The position numbers were made by a program, and so were the translations under genes. Shown here piece by piece: positions 1 through 9,037 of a stretch of 64,000 nt of DNA. Source of the DNA: Phaeobacter sp. 11ANDIMAR09 (GTDB lineage: Bacteria > Pseudomonadota > Alphaproteobacteria > Rhodobacterales > Rhodobacteraceae); assembly GCF_001294455.1 (NCBI RefSeq), contig NZ_LIKT01000010.1, positions 1 to 64,000 of the forward strand. The letters run 5' to 3'. Numbering within the stretch: the first letter of the stretch is position 1; each line of letters starts with the position of its first letter. The notes beneath the pieces are model-generated. The model saw nothing but the letters and a program-made list of their open reading frames with translations. It did no database searches and was not told the origin of the DNA.

Positions 1-102
1 TCGGGGGGCAGGTCAACAGACAAACGGGCGTTTGTTGTACTCACGCAGAGCATCTAGTCCTAGTTGGGAGTTTTCGGTCAGAAACCAAATTAGTCTTTGC
101 AA

Positions 103-999
103 TTATCTAGAAAGATCAGAATTTTCTGACTTTTGATCACTTGGGGACATTCCAAATTTTCGAGAGTACTCACGGCTAAACTGTGTCGGGCTTTCATAGC
201 CCACTTGGTACGCCGTTGCAGCCACAGACTTGGTTCCAGATAAGAGAAGTTGCCGTGCTTCCAGCAGTCGCAAATCCTTTTGATACTGTAGAGGCGTGGT
301 AGACGTGACCGATTTGAAATGCTGATGAAAGGCCGACAGGCTCATACCAGATGCAGCCGCAAGGTCGGCAACCATGATATTGCTTTTGTAGTTTTTGCGC
401 AGAGTGGTGATGGTTTTGGAAATGCGGCTTGCCGGGCTGTCTTGTTTGAGCAATTGACGCAGCATTGTACCATGACTTGCCTGCAGAAGTCGGAAGTGGA
501 TTTCCTTTAGAACCAGCGGTGCCAGTGCATCAGTCTCAACCGGATCAAAGGACAGGCGAAACAACCTGCCCACGGCATCAATGAGTGCCGCATCAGAGGC
601 TGCGGCGTTTAGCGAATGCATATTGCCAGTCTCAACGTCCTCAAGCCCCTGAAATTCGGCAGACATGCTGCGGAGCAAGTCCAAGTCTAGCCGCAAGGCC
701 AGAGCTGTGTAGGGTGCCTGAGGGCTGGCCTGAATGACCGCAGCTTCAACCGGGACTGCGTGGCTCACGATCAAGGCATCCCCGGCAGCATACCGGATCA
801 CTCGTCCACGGGCATAGGCCTCTTTTGCCCCCTGCAACACTAGGCACATGATCGGTTCATAAAAGGCTGCCGCACAATCTGTTTTCTCAAGATTGCCGAT
901 TGCATAGAGCCCTTGGATATTGGTTTCGCAGCCCGTTCCCAGGGCGTCTTGGGACACCACATGCTGAAAAACATCCCGCGCCAGATTGTCGAGTACCAT
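103..999 (-). CDS. AraC-family transcriptional regulator
   Basis: A 298-residue cytoplasmic DNA-binding protein. Residues about 25-180 look like the AraC-type N-terminal domain found in regulators of oxidoreductase genes, and residues about 190-290 carry two helix-turn-helix motifs, including the family-typical stretch GYESPTQFSREYSRKFG near the C-terminus. The ATG at 999 is preceded by AGGAGG about 7 bases upstream. It is divergent from the SDR gene at 1162 with a 162-base shared control region, the usual layout for an AraC activator and its target, so control of the SDR and perhaps of the molybdenum hydroxylase genes is inferred. The inducer is unknown. Confidence 0.9.
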   Translation of the reverse strand: MVLDNLARDVFQHVVSQDALGTGCETNIQGLYAIGNLEKTDCAAAFYEPIMCLVLQGAKEAYARGRVIRYAAGDALIVSHAVPVEAAVIQASPQAPYTALALRLDLDLLRSMSAEFQGLEDVETGNMHSLNAAASDAALIDAVGRLFRLSFDPVETDALAPLVLKEIHFRLLQASHGTMLRQLLKQDSPASRISKTITTLRKNYKSNIMVADLAAASGMSLSAFHQHFKSVTSTTPLQYQKDLRLLEARQLLLSGTKSVAATAYQVGYESPTQFSREYSRKFGMSPSDQKSENSDLSR

Positions 1000-1161
1000 G
1001 TGAGCGCCTCCTTATTCCTGAAAATCATAGGCCATGATCGCTATGCGGTGAACGACAAAGCCCTGAGTTCTGGAGAATTAGGCAGACCATTTGGAGGATC
1101 AGGCAACGGTACCGGGCCGGGCAATGCTAAATTGAGATCACACAAAACAGGAGTTGTCTAA

Positions 1162-1983
1162 ATGTCCCAGACCATTCTGATCACAGGCGCATCTTCCGGC
1201 ATTGGCAAAGAAACCGCCAAGCTTTTTGCCTCGCGCGGGTGGAATGTAGTTGCCACGATGCGAGCTCCGGAAAAAGAAGGAGAACTCGTAGGAAACGAGA
1301 ACACACTGGTCACCCGCCTTGATGTGACCGATCCTGAGACGATTGACGCAGCTCTGTCCGCTGGCATTGCAAAGTTTGGCAAGGTCGACGTTTTGCTAAA
1401 TAATGCGGGCTACGGGGCTTATGGCCCCTTGGAAGCCTTTCCAATGGATCGGATCCGCCGCCAGTTCGACACAAACGTGATTGGCCTACTGGAAACCACT
1501 AAGGCAGTATTGCCGCACATGCGGAGCCAGGGTTCAGGCACAATCGTCAATATCTCTTCGATTGGCGGCCAGATGACCTTTCCCTTGGGGGCGCTCTACC
1601 ATGGAACAAAGTTTGCGGTCGAAGGTATTTCAGAGGCACTCCACTTTGAACTGGAAGCCGCGGGCATCAAAGTCAAAATTGTAGAACCAGGCATGATTGC
1701 AACCGACTTTGGTGGGCGTTCGTTTGATTTTGTCAATGATGAAGCAATGACAGAGTACCAACCCGTTGTTCAGGCCCTGTTCGGAGCATGGGGCAGCAAA
1801 GAAATGGCAGCCCGCGCGTCACAGCCACTCGTGGTTGCCGAAATTATCTATCAGGCAGTTACTGATGGGACTGCCACACTGCGTTACCGCGCCGGTGCAG
1901 ACGCGGTTGAACTGCTCGATAACCGCAAAGCCTTGGATGACGCGACATTCATCGGCGGCCTGAAGACACAGCTTGGTCTGTAG
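1162..1983 (+). CDS. SDR family NAD(P)-dependent oxidoreductase
   Basis: A 273-residue classical short-chain dehydrogenase/reductase. The Rossmann nucleotide-binding motif TGASSGIG is at residues 8-15, NNAG follows near 79-82, and the catalytic Ser plus YHGTK (Tyr-x-x-x-Lys) lie around residues 130-155. The ATG has AGGAG 8 bases upstream. Substrate cannot be read from sequence. It faces the AraC regulator at 103-999 and is followed after 161 bases by the molybdenum hydroxylase pair, so a shared oxidative pathway for an alcohol, aldehyde or aromatic compound is possible but inferred only. Confidence 0.93.
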   Translation: MSQTILITGASSGIGKETAKLFASRGWNVVATMRAPEKEGELVGNENTLVTRLDVTDPETIDAALSAGIAKFGKVDVLLNNAGYGAYGPLEAFPMDRIRRQFDTNVIGLLETTKAVLPHMRSQGSGTIVNISSIGGQMTFPLGALYHGTKFAVEGISEALHFELEAAGIKVKIVEPGMIATDFGGRSFDFVNDEAMTEYQPVVQALFGAWGSKEMAARASQPLVVAEIIYQAVTDGTATLRYRAGADAVELLDNRKALDDATFIGGLKTQLGL

Positions 1984-2144
1984 CCGAGCCCGGAAAACGG
2001 GCTGGTGTGATGAGGTAGCTGCATTGGCTCGGTCAGCTCTAGCAACTGACCTGGTCAGGGCGCCTGCCCAACAAGCGCTGAAAGATCCAAATGCGAATAT
2101 AAATACAGCCTCGAAAAAATAGCCAACAGGGAGACCTATAAGCC

Positions 2145-2609
2145 ATGGCAATATCACTCAAACTAAACGGTGAGACACATACCGTTGACGCCGAACCAGG
2201 AACCCCACTTTTGTGGGTTATCCGGGATGAACTGAAACTGACCGGAACCAAATTCGGATGTGGTGTGGCCTCATGCGGGGCCTGCACGGTGCATTTGGAT
2301 GGCGCGCCTGTCCGCTCTTGCCAGACCTTAATTGAAGACGTTGAAGATGCAGAAGTCACCACCATTGAAAAGATAGAAGAGGACAAGATCGGTGCGGCTG
2401 TCCAAAAGGCTTGGTTGGAATTGGATGTGGTTCAATGCGGCTACTGTCAGTCTGGCCAGATCATGAATGCTGTGGGGCTGCTGCGTGAAAATGCGTCGCC
2501 CACGGCGCAAGAGGTCGACGACTACATGCATGGCAATGCCTGCCGCTGTGCCACCTACCAGCGCATTCGCGCCGGGGTCCTGCATGCTGCTGAAATTCTG
2601 GAGGCTTGA
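2145..2609 (+). CDS. (2Fe-2S)-binding subunit of a molybdenum hydroxylase (IorA-like)
   Basis: A 154-residue small electron-transfer subunit of the xanthine-dehydrogenase/isoquinoline 1-oxidoreductase family. The plant-type ferredoxin cluster ligands are C39, C44, C47 and C59 and the second cluster ligands are C98, C101, C133 and C135, all present. It passes electrons from the molybdopterin subunit encoded immediately downstream, whose ATG starts 5 bases after this stop codon, so the two genes form one transcription unit. There is no separate FAD subunit, which fits the two-subunit Ior-type enzymes that use a cytochrome or quinone acceptor. GGGAG lies upstream of the ATG. Confidence 0.93.
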   Translation: MAISLKLNGETHTVDAEPGTPLLWVIRDELKLTGTKFGCGVASCGACTVHLDGAPVRSCQTLIEDVEDAEVTTIEKIEEDKIGAAVQKAWLELDVVQCGYCQSGQIMNAVGLLRENASPTAQEVDDYMHGNACRCATYQRIRAGVLHAAEILEA

Positions 2610-2614
2610 AACAG

Positions 2615-4792
2615 ATGACAATCAATACTTCCCGCCGCAATTTTTTAAAAACCGCAGCTGCGGCCTCCGCCGTACTCTACGTTGGAGCAACCTCAAAGGG
2701 GGTCAGCGCGGCATCCAGTTCAGCAGATGCCATGCTGAATCCCTTTGTCAAAATCGACAGCGATGGATCGGTCATTGCTATTGTTAAGCATTTTGAGAAA
2801 GGGCAAGGCCCGGCCACTGGTCTGACCTCTCTCATCGCCGAAGAGCTCGGTGTGACGATGGACCAAATTGGCTATGAATTCGCCCCCTCCAACCCGGAGG
2901 TTTACAATAATACGCTGTTTGGCCCGTTCCAAGGCACGGGTGGTTCAACCGCCATGGCGAACTCCTGGATGCAGTATCGCACAGCTGGTGCCAATGCCCG
3001 TGAAATGCTGATCAAAGCCGCGGCAAAGGAATGGGGCGTGGATGCTGCGGCCCTGGATATTCAGGCCGGGGTGATCTCTGGTGCCGGTCATTCTGAACCT
3101 CTGGGGGCTTTTGTTGCCGCTGCCGCAGGTATTGCTCCCACCGAAAACCCGCGACTGCGCGCGCCTTCAGAGTGGAAGATCATCGGCAACCCGACCACCA
3201 GGCGCAAAGACAGCCCCATCAAGGTAAATGGCACAGCCAAATTTGCCATGGATGTGCATTTGGACAACCAGATGGTTGTGATGATCAAACGTACACCGCA
3301 ACGTGGTGGTCTCGTGGCAGGCTTTGACGACAGCGCAGCAAAGGACGTCAAAGGCTTCATCATGGCACAGACACTGCCCACGAAACACGGCGTTGCGGTC
3401 TATGCCGAGAACACCTGGGCGGCAATGCAGGCGCGTGAAGCCCTGGAGGTCGATTGGGATCTCGCCGCCGCAGAAACGCGCTCTTCGCAGGAGATCAAGG
3501 CCGAGATTCTGGCAGCCCTGGACGCAGCACCGACGTATAACGTCAATAAGGCAGATCCAGCAGCCGTGAAATCCATGATCGATGGTGCGGTCACGACGAT
3601 TGAAAAGGCGTTCTACTTCCCGCTTCTGGCCCATGCCCCGATGGAGCCGCTGAATTGCACAATTGAGCAGACCGCAGAAGGTGACATCGTGCTGCATGAC
3701 GGCGCACAGATGCCGACGGGACCGCATATGGCCTATCAACAGATCTTTGGCCTTCCGGCCGAAAAGATTCACATCAAAACCATGTTGGCTGGTGGGTCCT
3801 TTGGTCGCCGCGCAACGCCGGATGCGGACTACCAGGTTGAAGCTGCGTTGGCTTTCGTGCTGACGGACCGGTCCCGCCCTGTGAAATTGGTCTGGGATCG
3901 CGAGGATGACATCCGTGGTGGTTATTACCGACCAGCCGCGGGTCACAAGGTCCGCGTGGGATTGGATGGCGCAGGTAATATCATTGGTTGGGAGCATCAA
4001 GTGGCTGGGCAGTCGATCATGAAGGGCACCGCCTTTGAGGCTTTTGCTGTGCATGACGGTGTTGACCACTCCTCGGTCGAAGGCATCGCTGACAGTCCCT
4101 ATGCTATCCCAGGCATGGCGCTTGGCCTGACGGACGCAGAAAAAGCGACGTCGGTGCTGTGGTGGCGTTCGGTCGGCCACACCCATACAGCCTATGTGAT
4201 GGAAGTCATGATGGATTTGGCCGCTAGGGCAGTTGGGCAAGACCCCGTTGCGTTCAGACTGAAGTATCTTGCCGGTGGGGCTGACCAAGCTCGCAAAGCT
4301 GCTGTTTTGAAACTGGCAGCGGAAAAGGGAAACTGGGGCACACCAGCCGAAGGAAATGTGCAGGGCATTGCCGTCCACAAATCCTTTGGGTCGTATGTCG
4401 CGGAAGTGGTGGAGATTTCCGGAAACCTGGCGGATGGTATCCAGATCGAAAAAGTGACTGCCGCCGTTGATTGTGGGATCGCAGTAAACCCCGATGTGGT
4501 CAAAGCTCAAATCGAAGGCGCCATAGGCTACGGCATTGGGCACGCCATGCGCGACCAAATCACCCTAGATGGCGGAGCGGTGGAACAGTCCAACTTTCCA
4601 GACTATGAACCGCTCAGGATCTCTGACATCAAGGTAATCGAAACGCATATTGTGGCCTCTGCCGAAGCACCAAGTGGTATCGGAGAGCCTGGCACCCCGC
4701 CTTCAGCTCCCGCCTTGGCCAACGCAATCGCGCAGCTTGATCTGCTTGTTGCGGAACTGCCGATGAGCGCAAATGGGGTTTCATTCGCATAG
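2615..4792 (+). CDS. Molybdopterin-binding subunit of a molybdenum hydroxylase (IorB-like), Tat-exported
   Basis: A 725-residue large subunit of an isoquinoline-1-oxidoreductase/aldehyde-oxidase type enzyme. The N-terminus starts with a twin-arginine signal (SRRNFLK) followed by an Ala-rich hydrophobic stretch, so the complex is probably folded in the cytoplasm and exported. The MoCo-binding domain repeats cover the rest, with GGSFGRR near residue 390 and a C-terminal EPGTPPSAPALANAI segment typical of the family. I chose ATG 2615 over the TTG at 2606 because GGAGG at 2600-2604 is well placed for it. The substrate is unknown; N-heterocycles or aldehydes are the usual ones. Confidence 0.92.
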   Translation: MTINTSRRNFLKTAAAASAVLYVGATSKGVSAASSSADAMLNPFVKIDSDGSVIAIVKHFEKGQGPATGLTSLIAEELGVTMDQIGYEFAPSNPEVYNNTLFGPFQGTGGSTAMANSWMQYRTAGANAREMLIKAAAKEWGVDAAALDIQAGVISGAGHSEPLGAFVAAAAGIAPTENPRLRAPSEWKIIGNPTTRRKDSPIKVNGTAKFAMDVHLDNQMVVMIKRTPQRGGLVAGFDDSAAKDVKGFIMAQTLPTKHGVAVYAENTWAAMQAREALEVDWDLAAAETRSSQEIKAEILAALDAAPTYNVNKADPAAVKSMIDGAVTTIEKAFYFPLLAHAPMEPLNCTIEQTAEGDIVLHDGAQMPTGPHMAYQQIFGLPAEKIHIKTMLAGGSFGRRATPDADYQVEAALAFVLTDRSRPVKLVWDREDDIRGGYYRPAAGHKVRVGLDGAGNIIGWEHQVAGQSIMKGTAFEAFAVHDGVDHSSVEGIADSPYAIPGMALGLTDAEKATSVLWWRSVGHTHTAYVMEVMMDLAARAVGQDPVAFRLKYLAGGADQARKAAVLKLAAEKGNWGTPAEGNVQGIAVHKSFGSYVAEVVEISGNLADGIQIEKVTAAVDCGIAVNPDVVKAQIEGAIGYGIGHAMRDQITLDGGAVEQSNFPDYEPLRISDIKVIETHIVASAEAPSGIGEPGTPPSAPALANAIAQLDLLVAELPMSANGVSFA

Positions 4793-4798
4793 TATTTT

Positions 4799-4824
4799 CG
4801 CAGCACAGCAACCAACTGTGCTGC
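4799..4824 (+). terminator. Perfect 10-bp hairpin after the hydroxylase operon
   Basis: CGCAGCACAG at 4799-4808 pairs exactly with CTGTGCTGCG at 4815-4824 across a 6-base loop, 6 bases after the stop codon of the molybdenum hydroxylase gene. No T-run follows on the plus strand, so termination is weak or needs a factor; an mRNA 3' stabilising hairpin is the alternative. Confidence 0.4.
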
Positions 4825-4995
4825 GACCTACTCTAAGTGTTTACCTCACTTTTTCCCGTCTCTGGACAAGCGTCGAAAACCGTTTGTGACAAAGTCACTG
4901 GAGTTGCCTCCTGCTACATTCATCCTCAAAAAAGGATCGGTTATTTGCACCGATTTGGAAAACGCAGCGAAATAGGTAGCAGTCTAGACCAATTG

Positions 4996-5240
4996 AATGA
5001 CCGCTTTCGGGAAGCCGACCCTCAAGATTAGAAACTGCGGAACTGATATCGCGGAGATTTCATGTTGGTGTCCGCTTCGGGCTGACAGCAGCCTTCTGAA
5101 ACCTGAGAGGATGGGCGCCAGCTTCGCAGCCCCCTGCTAGGTCGGCTATGCGCAGAAAGCGACCTTTGCAAAGTCAGGCAATCTACCTAGAAACACAGTC
5201 TGAAAACGCTGCGCTGCCGCATGAGAACCGGTCATTGATG
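4996..5240. repeat. Dispersed intergenic repeat, copy A
   Basis: The 573-base gap 4793-5365 holds no convincing gene. It contains AATGACCGCTTTCGGG (4996-5011), then TCCGCTTCGGGCTGACAGCAG (from about 5070), then a stretch that aligns with 8730-8892 including the shared core GTCGGCTATGCGCAGA, AGCGAC and TTTGCAAAGTC, ending at CCGGTCATTG near 5237. The short open frames here are interrupted differently in each copy, so the element looks non-coding. Confidence 0.75.
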
Positions 5241-5365
5241 AATGTTGCAGCGAAACGCTCGAGTTGGAGGGTAGCAGTAAGGGACCTATCTGCCTCGCGG
5301 CTATACAAAATTGTGCTCCGCTGCTACGTTTTCAAAATTGACAAGCTGAACGGACAGATATTTCA

Positions 5366-6544
5366 ATGAAGAGTTTTATCTTGGGTGCTTGCGTATTTCT
5401 GGGTCTCTCGGCTTGTATTTCTATGACCACAAGCCAACCAACTGTGAGCCGCAACGTGTCATCCGGATTCGATATCGGCGATCTTCCTGACCCGCAGAAA
5501 TGGGGCGAAGACGCTGTATGGGCCTACTTCTTTCCGTCAAACGTTCCAGCCAGCCATAAGGAAAGGTACCGGGCAAAAGGCTACCCGGGCCCGTGGGATC
5601 AAACTATTGCGGCTCGTACAAGAGCTGCCTGTAAGCTGAAAGGCGATCCTGGTATCGGGGCTTCGTCACGCGCTCTGGAGAAATATTACCGAGCCGCCCT
5701 GGCTGATTTTCCGCGGTACACTGACTGCTACATAAAAACCGGCCCGGCGCTGGCAGAGCGCAGAATGGCTGAGCTGGCATATCTGAACGAACTCTTCGAC
5801 GGTGTCAAAGATCGGCCATTTCCGGAATGGGCTGTAAATCCGCATTTCCACGATTCCGAAAAGCAATCGGTAGAACGGAAACTGACCATCGACCGTGAGC
5901 TGCGCGACTTTGAAAAAACTGTGAACAAGCTGCCCGAGTACGCGGACCGGCTCAACAAGAGGATCATAGTCTACGGCGGCTTCGTACGCGACAATCAAAG
6001 AAGCTGGTCCAACGCCTTAAGTTCCGCCCTTCAGGACTTCGCCCGGGACAACCCGCTTAACAAGTCCGGGCCCGGAGATTCGAGCCTAACGTTAACGACG
6101 GATCTGGTTACGAACGCCTCCCCTGATGTCGCGTTTGCCCTTGCGAATCTTGACCGCACCATGTTCGGCCAGGATGCCTATTACCGCGAACTCGACCGCC
6201 GGGCTGATGCGGCGGGCGCGGCTCGCAGGGCTCAGGGCATCTCACTCGGCGGCGCATCCAGTGGGGCCAATTTGGTACTGCACAGATGCCCGCCCTACAC
6301 CAAGCCCAAGGGTAATACCTGCGCACGGGATGAGCAGGCAATCGCTGCCCGGGACCGCAACGAGGCGGAGCGGCAGAAATTGAATGCCTATTATGCAGAT
6401 CAGCAAGCGGCAACAGAACGCGTTGTACGGCACAACGAGGCCGCCGCAGCTGCCGGAGCTGCACGCCGCAAGGCATTGCGCGAAGCCTGGCTGGCCAAAA
6501 ACCCCCAGTGCCGCCCGGGCGCAGGAGCCGTGTCCTGCCAATGA
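5366..6544 (+). CDS. Putative lipoprotein of unknown function
   Basis: A 392-residue protein I do not recognise. Residues 1-17 form a lipoprotein signal peptide with the lipobox LSAC, so it is probably lipid-anchored in an inner or outer membrane facing the periplasm. The middle is rich in charged and aromatic residues with several scattered Cys; the last 100 residues are Ala/Arg/Glu-rich and probably helical (repeated RRA, AAAAAGAARRKAL). It stands alone between copy A of the intergenic repeat and the leucine-rich-repeat gene at 6748. Base composition looks lower in GC than the core genes further right, by eye, which suggests accessory origin. Confidence 0.7.
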   Translation: MKSFILGACVFLGLSACISMTTSQPTVSRNVSSGFDIGDLPDPQKWGEDAVWAYFFPSNVPASHKERYRAKGYPGPWDQTIAARTRAACKLKGDPGIGASSRALEKYYRAALADFPRYTDCYIKTGPALAERRMAELAYLNELFDGVKDRPFPEWAVNPHFHDSEKQSVERKLTIDRELRDFEKTVNKLPEYADRLNKRIIVYGGFVRDNQRSWSNALSSALQDFARDNPLNKSGPGDSSLTLTTDLVTNASPDVAFALANLDRTMFGQDAYYRELDRRADAAGAARRAQGISLGGASSGANLVLHRCPPYTKPKGNTCARDEQAIAARDRNEAERQKLNAYYADQQAATERVVRHNEAAAAAGAARRKALREAWLAKNPQCRPGAGAVSCQ

Positions 6545-6747
6545 AAAAACTTTCCCTTGGTATCAATACGCTAGCCTATAGGTTGTTCAAGTGTTTCTAC
6601 CGGAGCAGGAGGGGGGAAGGTCGGAATCGTTTAACTTTGGAATGGGTTTCTAGAACCCTCTCTGAAGCCAGCGGATAGGCCGACACTGACCGCTTTAAAA
6701 TATGTGTAGTCTCCGGAAGTGATAATGGTGGTGAGAGGTTAAACAAG

Positions 6748-7857
6748 ATGCTCAACATATTCCGCTGGAGGCCAAAGGCGCCAACAGACACCGCTGGAGA
6801 TGTCATGCTCCATACCGTAAAAGGCATTGTGCACGAGGCATCGCTTTCAGGTGCTGCTGAACTCGACCTTTCCAAGGTCAACGTCTATGACCTAACGCAA
6901 CTCCCCTCTGAGATCGGCGCGTTGGAGCGGATATCGACGCTGAATTTGAGCGGAGCCGGCATACGTTCTATTGCGCAACTATCTGGACTAACTCAGCTTA
7001 AGACATTGGATCTCAGCTACTGCCGGAATCTATCTGCCATTTCGCCCATCTCCGAAATGGCAGAGTTGAGCGAACTGGACCTTTCCAAAAGCCAGGTCAC
7101 GAATATAGAGGTCTTGAGGTCGCTGAAGGGATTGCGGTCGCTTTTTCTGCAAGGGTGCAAGATATCCGACCTGTCTCCCCTGACTGAACTGACTGAGCTA
7201 GAGCATCTGGATCTCGCAAATTCCCAGGTCACTGACCTGTCTGTACTAAGAGGGCATGCCAGCCTCAAAACCCTGAATCTGTGGAACACGCATATTCTTG
7301 ATTTCACTCCGATTGCCACTCTGATCGGACTGGAAGGACTTGATCTGTGGAATACGCAGATCTCAGATTTGAGCTCCCTGGCCAGGTTGACTAACCTCAC
7401 TTACCTCGACCTGAGCCACACAAAAATCGCAGATCTTTCCCCAATCAGAGATCTGCCAAATCTAGAACAACTCGCCCTTTGGAATACACCATTTCAGGAA
7501 GAGGGGATTGCAACTGGACAATATCAGGGTCGTTGGTACGACAGTGGACTTCTTAGCGATGCAGCGGATGGAGATTTGGAGGCTGTCAAGGCCCGCGTTG
7601 CCCGTGGGGCCATGATCATGGAGGATCAGTGGGACGGCCCGATCCACTGGGCCATTCGCAACGGAAGGGAAGAGGTGTGTCGCTTTTTAGTTGCTTTGGA
7701 GCCCTCCATCGTAAACGATCCTGCCTGTTATGATGGGGTTTACGAGGCTGAAACCCCGCTTTCGCTAGCAATAAATCATCAGCACTCCGAAATCGTAGAG
7801 CTTCTGCTGAAGCACGGAGCCAAAATGTCCGCAGACGAGGACGACCAAAATTTCTGA
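6748..7857 (+). CDS. Leucine-rich repeat protein with C-terminal ankyrin-like segment
   Basis: A 369-residue protein with no signal peptide or membrane segment. Residues about 35-250 are about nine LRRs of the 22-residue internalin/SDS22 type (for example SLKTLNLWNTHILDFTPIAT and GLEGLDLWNTQISDLSSLAR), with an unusual repeated LDLWNTQ/LALWNTP variant. Residues about 262-365 look like two or three ankyrin repeats (DAADGDLEAVKARVARGA; PLSLAINHQHSEIVELLLKHGA). Both repeat types bind proteins, so a cytoplasmic protein-interaction role is inferred; no enzymatic motif is seen. The ATG has GAGAGG upstream. The LRR plus ankyrin combination in one small bacterial protein is uncommon, and the neighbours give no function. 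Confidence 0.8.
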   Translation: MLNIFRWRPKAPTDTAGDVMLHTVKGIVHEASLSGAAELDLSKVNVYDLTQLPSEIGALERISTLNLSGAGIRSIAQLSGLTQLKTLDLSYCRNLSAISPISEMAELSELDLSKSQVTNIEVLRSLKGLRSLFLQGCKISDLSPLTELTELEHLDLANSQVTDLSVLRGHASLKTLNLWNTHILDFTPIATLIGLEGLDLWNTQISDLSSLARLTNLTYLDLSHTKIADLSPIRDLPNLEQLALWNTPFQEEGIATGQYQGRWYDSGLLSDAADGDLEAVKARVARGAMIMEDQWDGPIHWAIRNGREEVCRFLVALEPSIVNDPACYDGVYEAETPLSLAINHQHSEIVELLLKHGAKMSADEDDQNF

Positions 7858-8045
7858 CTGATGGAAATGTTAGAATTGGCCGGAACGCGCATTGGGGACT
7901 ACTGCCCAAATCAATGATGTTGGTTTTCCAAAACGGGCAGTTGCTGCGGAAGCCGACCATTCGTTGCTTACCTTCTGGCAGAATGATCAAGAGATGGAAC
8001 CTGTCACACTGACGGTGACCGTTCTGCGCCGCTTAGGCGTCGGGA

Positions 8046-8375
8046 TTAATAGTCCTCGAAGGTATAGTGGTGGTCATGACAGAGATTGACATTGTAGTCT
8101 TCAATGACTTCCCAATCCGAAAATTCGGCGCGCAAATGGTAGGTGCAGATGCTTTTGCCATCAGTCAGATTGATATCAGTGTATTGGAAAGCGTCGATGG
8201 GTTCCGGCAGGAGATCCTGTCCCCAGGATTTGGAACTGGCGGGGACAATGTTTAGAAACATCAGTCTCTCAGTCGTAGCGTTTAAGACATTCAACTCGAG
8301 GTCCGCTGCCTTAAGGTGACCGGCGGTCAGGGCCAAAGGTGCAAACAGAAAGAAGGTGGCCAGATCATTGCGCAT
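8046..8375 (-). CDS. Small secreted protein of unknown function
   Basis: A 109-residue protein with a likely signal peptide (residues 1-24, hydrophobic FFLFAPLALTAG then LKA). The mature part resembles a small Rhodobacterales secreted family that is often misnamed argininosuccinate lyase in databases, with the pattern LxxxN-T, WGQDLL, DGKSICTYHLRAEFSDWEVIEDYNV and a Cys near the C-terminus; two Cys could form a disulfide. That family link is from memory. It is a single gene between the LRR gene and repeat copy B. No catalytic motif is visible, and the lyase name should not be taken literally. Confidence 0.65.
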   Translation of the reverse strand: MRNDLATFFLFAPLALTAGHLKAADLELNVLNATTERLMFLNIVPASSKSWGQDLLPEPIDAFQYTDINLTDGKSICTYHLRAEFSDWEVIEDYNVNLCHDHHYTFEDY

Positions 8376-8556
8376 TGCAGCTCCATAGTGTTAGGGCGTT
8401 TGCCAACCGGAGGCATGTCCGGCCTGCCGATAATTACATAATAGTATCAGTCCTTCCTCATGTGGAACGCCACGTCTGTCAATACGGCGTTCGGTTGAGC
8501 AACAATCAAACCTCTTGCGAGTATGGACGCAAAGCGATCAGCTTCGCTTCCTGGCT

Positions 8557-8892
8557 GAATGTCGGCTTCGGGGTGACCGCCAAACTTTGCCAATATCGCT
8601 ACCCGCACGTCGCTACCTTTGGCGTTGACTACATTGCTCATGATTGAAAGGCTGCTTTTGGGAAAATGTCTCTGCCATGCGCAGATTCTGTATCGTGAAT
8701 GCTGCGTCCGGCTCGGATGTCTGCATTGGGCTGACAGCAGTCGTCCGCAACCTGGTCGGATTGGCGCCAGCCTCGTAGCTCCCTGCTACGTCGGCTATGC
8801 GCAGATAGCGACATTTGCAAAGTCCAACAGTCTATCCTGCAACACCGCCTGAACGCGCCGCACTGCCGCGTGAAAGCCGGTCATTGGTGAGG
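8557..8892. repeat. Dispersed intergenic repeat, copy B
   Basis: The 662-base gap 8376-9037 has no supported gene. GAATGTCGGCTTCGGGGTGAC begins at about 8557 and ATGTCTGCATTGGGCTGACAG at about 8718; from 8730 to 8892 the sequence aligns with copy A at roughly three matches in four by eye, most strongly across GGCGCCAGC, CCCTGCTA, GTCGGCTATGCGCAGA and TTTGCAAAGTC. The rest of the gap shows nothing else I can name. Confidence 0.75.
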
Positions 8893-9037
8893 CATTCAGC
8901 AAACTTCAAAGGGAAAAGGTCAACTCAGCAAATGAAATGAGCCTTCGCTACTGAACAGACATGATTGGAGACCCCAATTCAAGCCTTCGTACTGCGCCTT
9001 AAGGGGATTATTTTCGCTAAGGAAACGGCAAAACTTG

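Noticed and set aside
3167-4558. 463-residue antisense frame inside the molybdenum hydroxylase gene
   Set aside because: It is a shadow of the plus-strand gene, which has all family motifs; it has no ribosome site or recognisable domain.
8447-8641. 64-residue minus-strand frame near repeat copy B
   Set aside because: No ribosome site, no matching frame in the other copies, and it lies next to the repeat.
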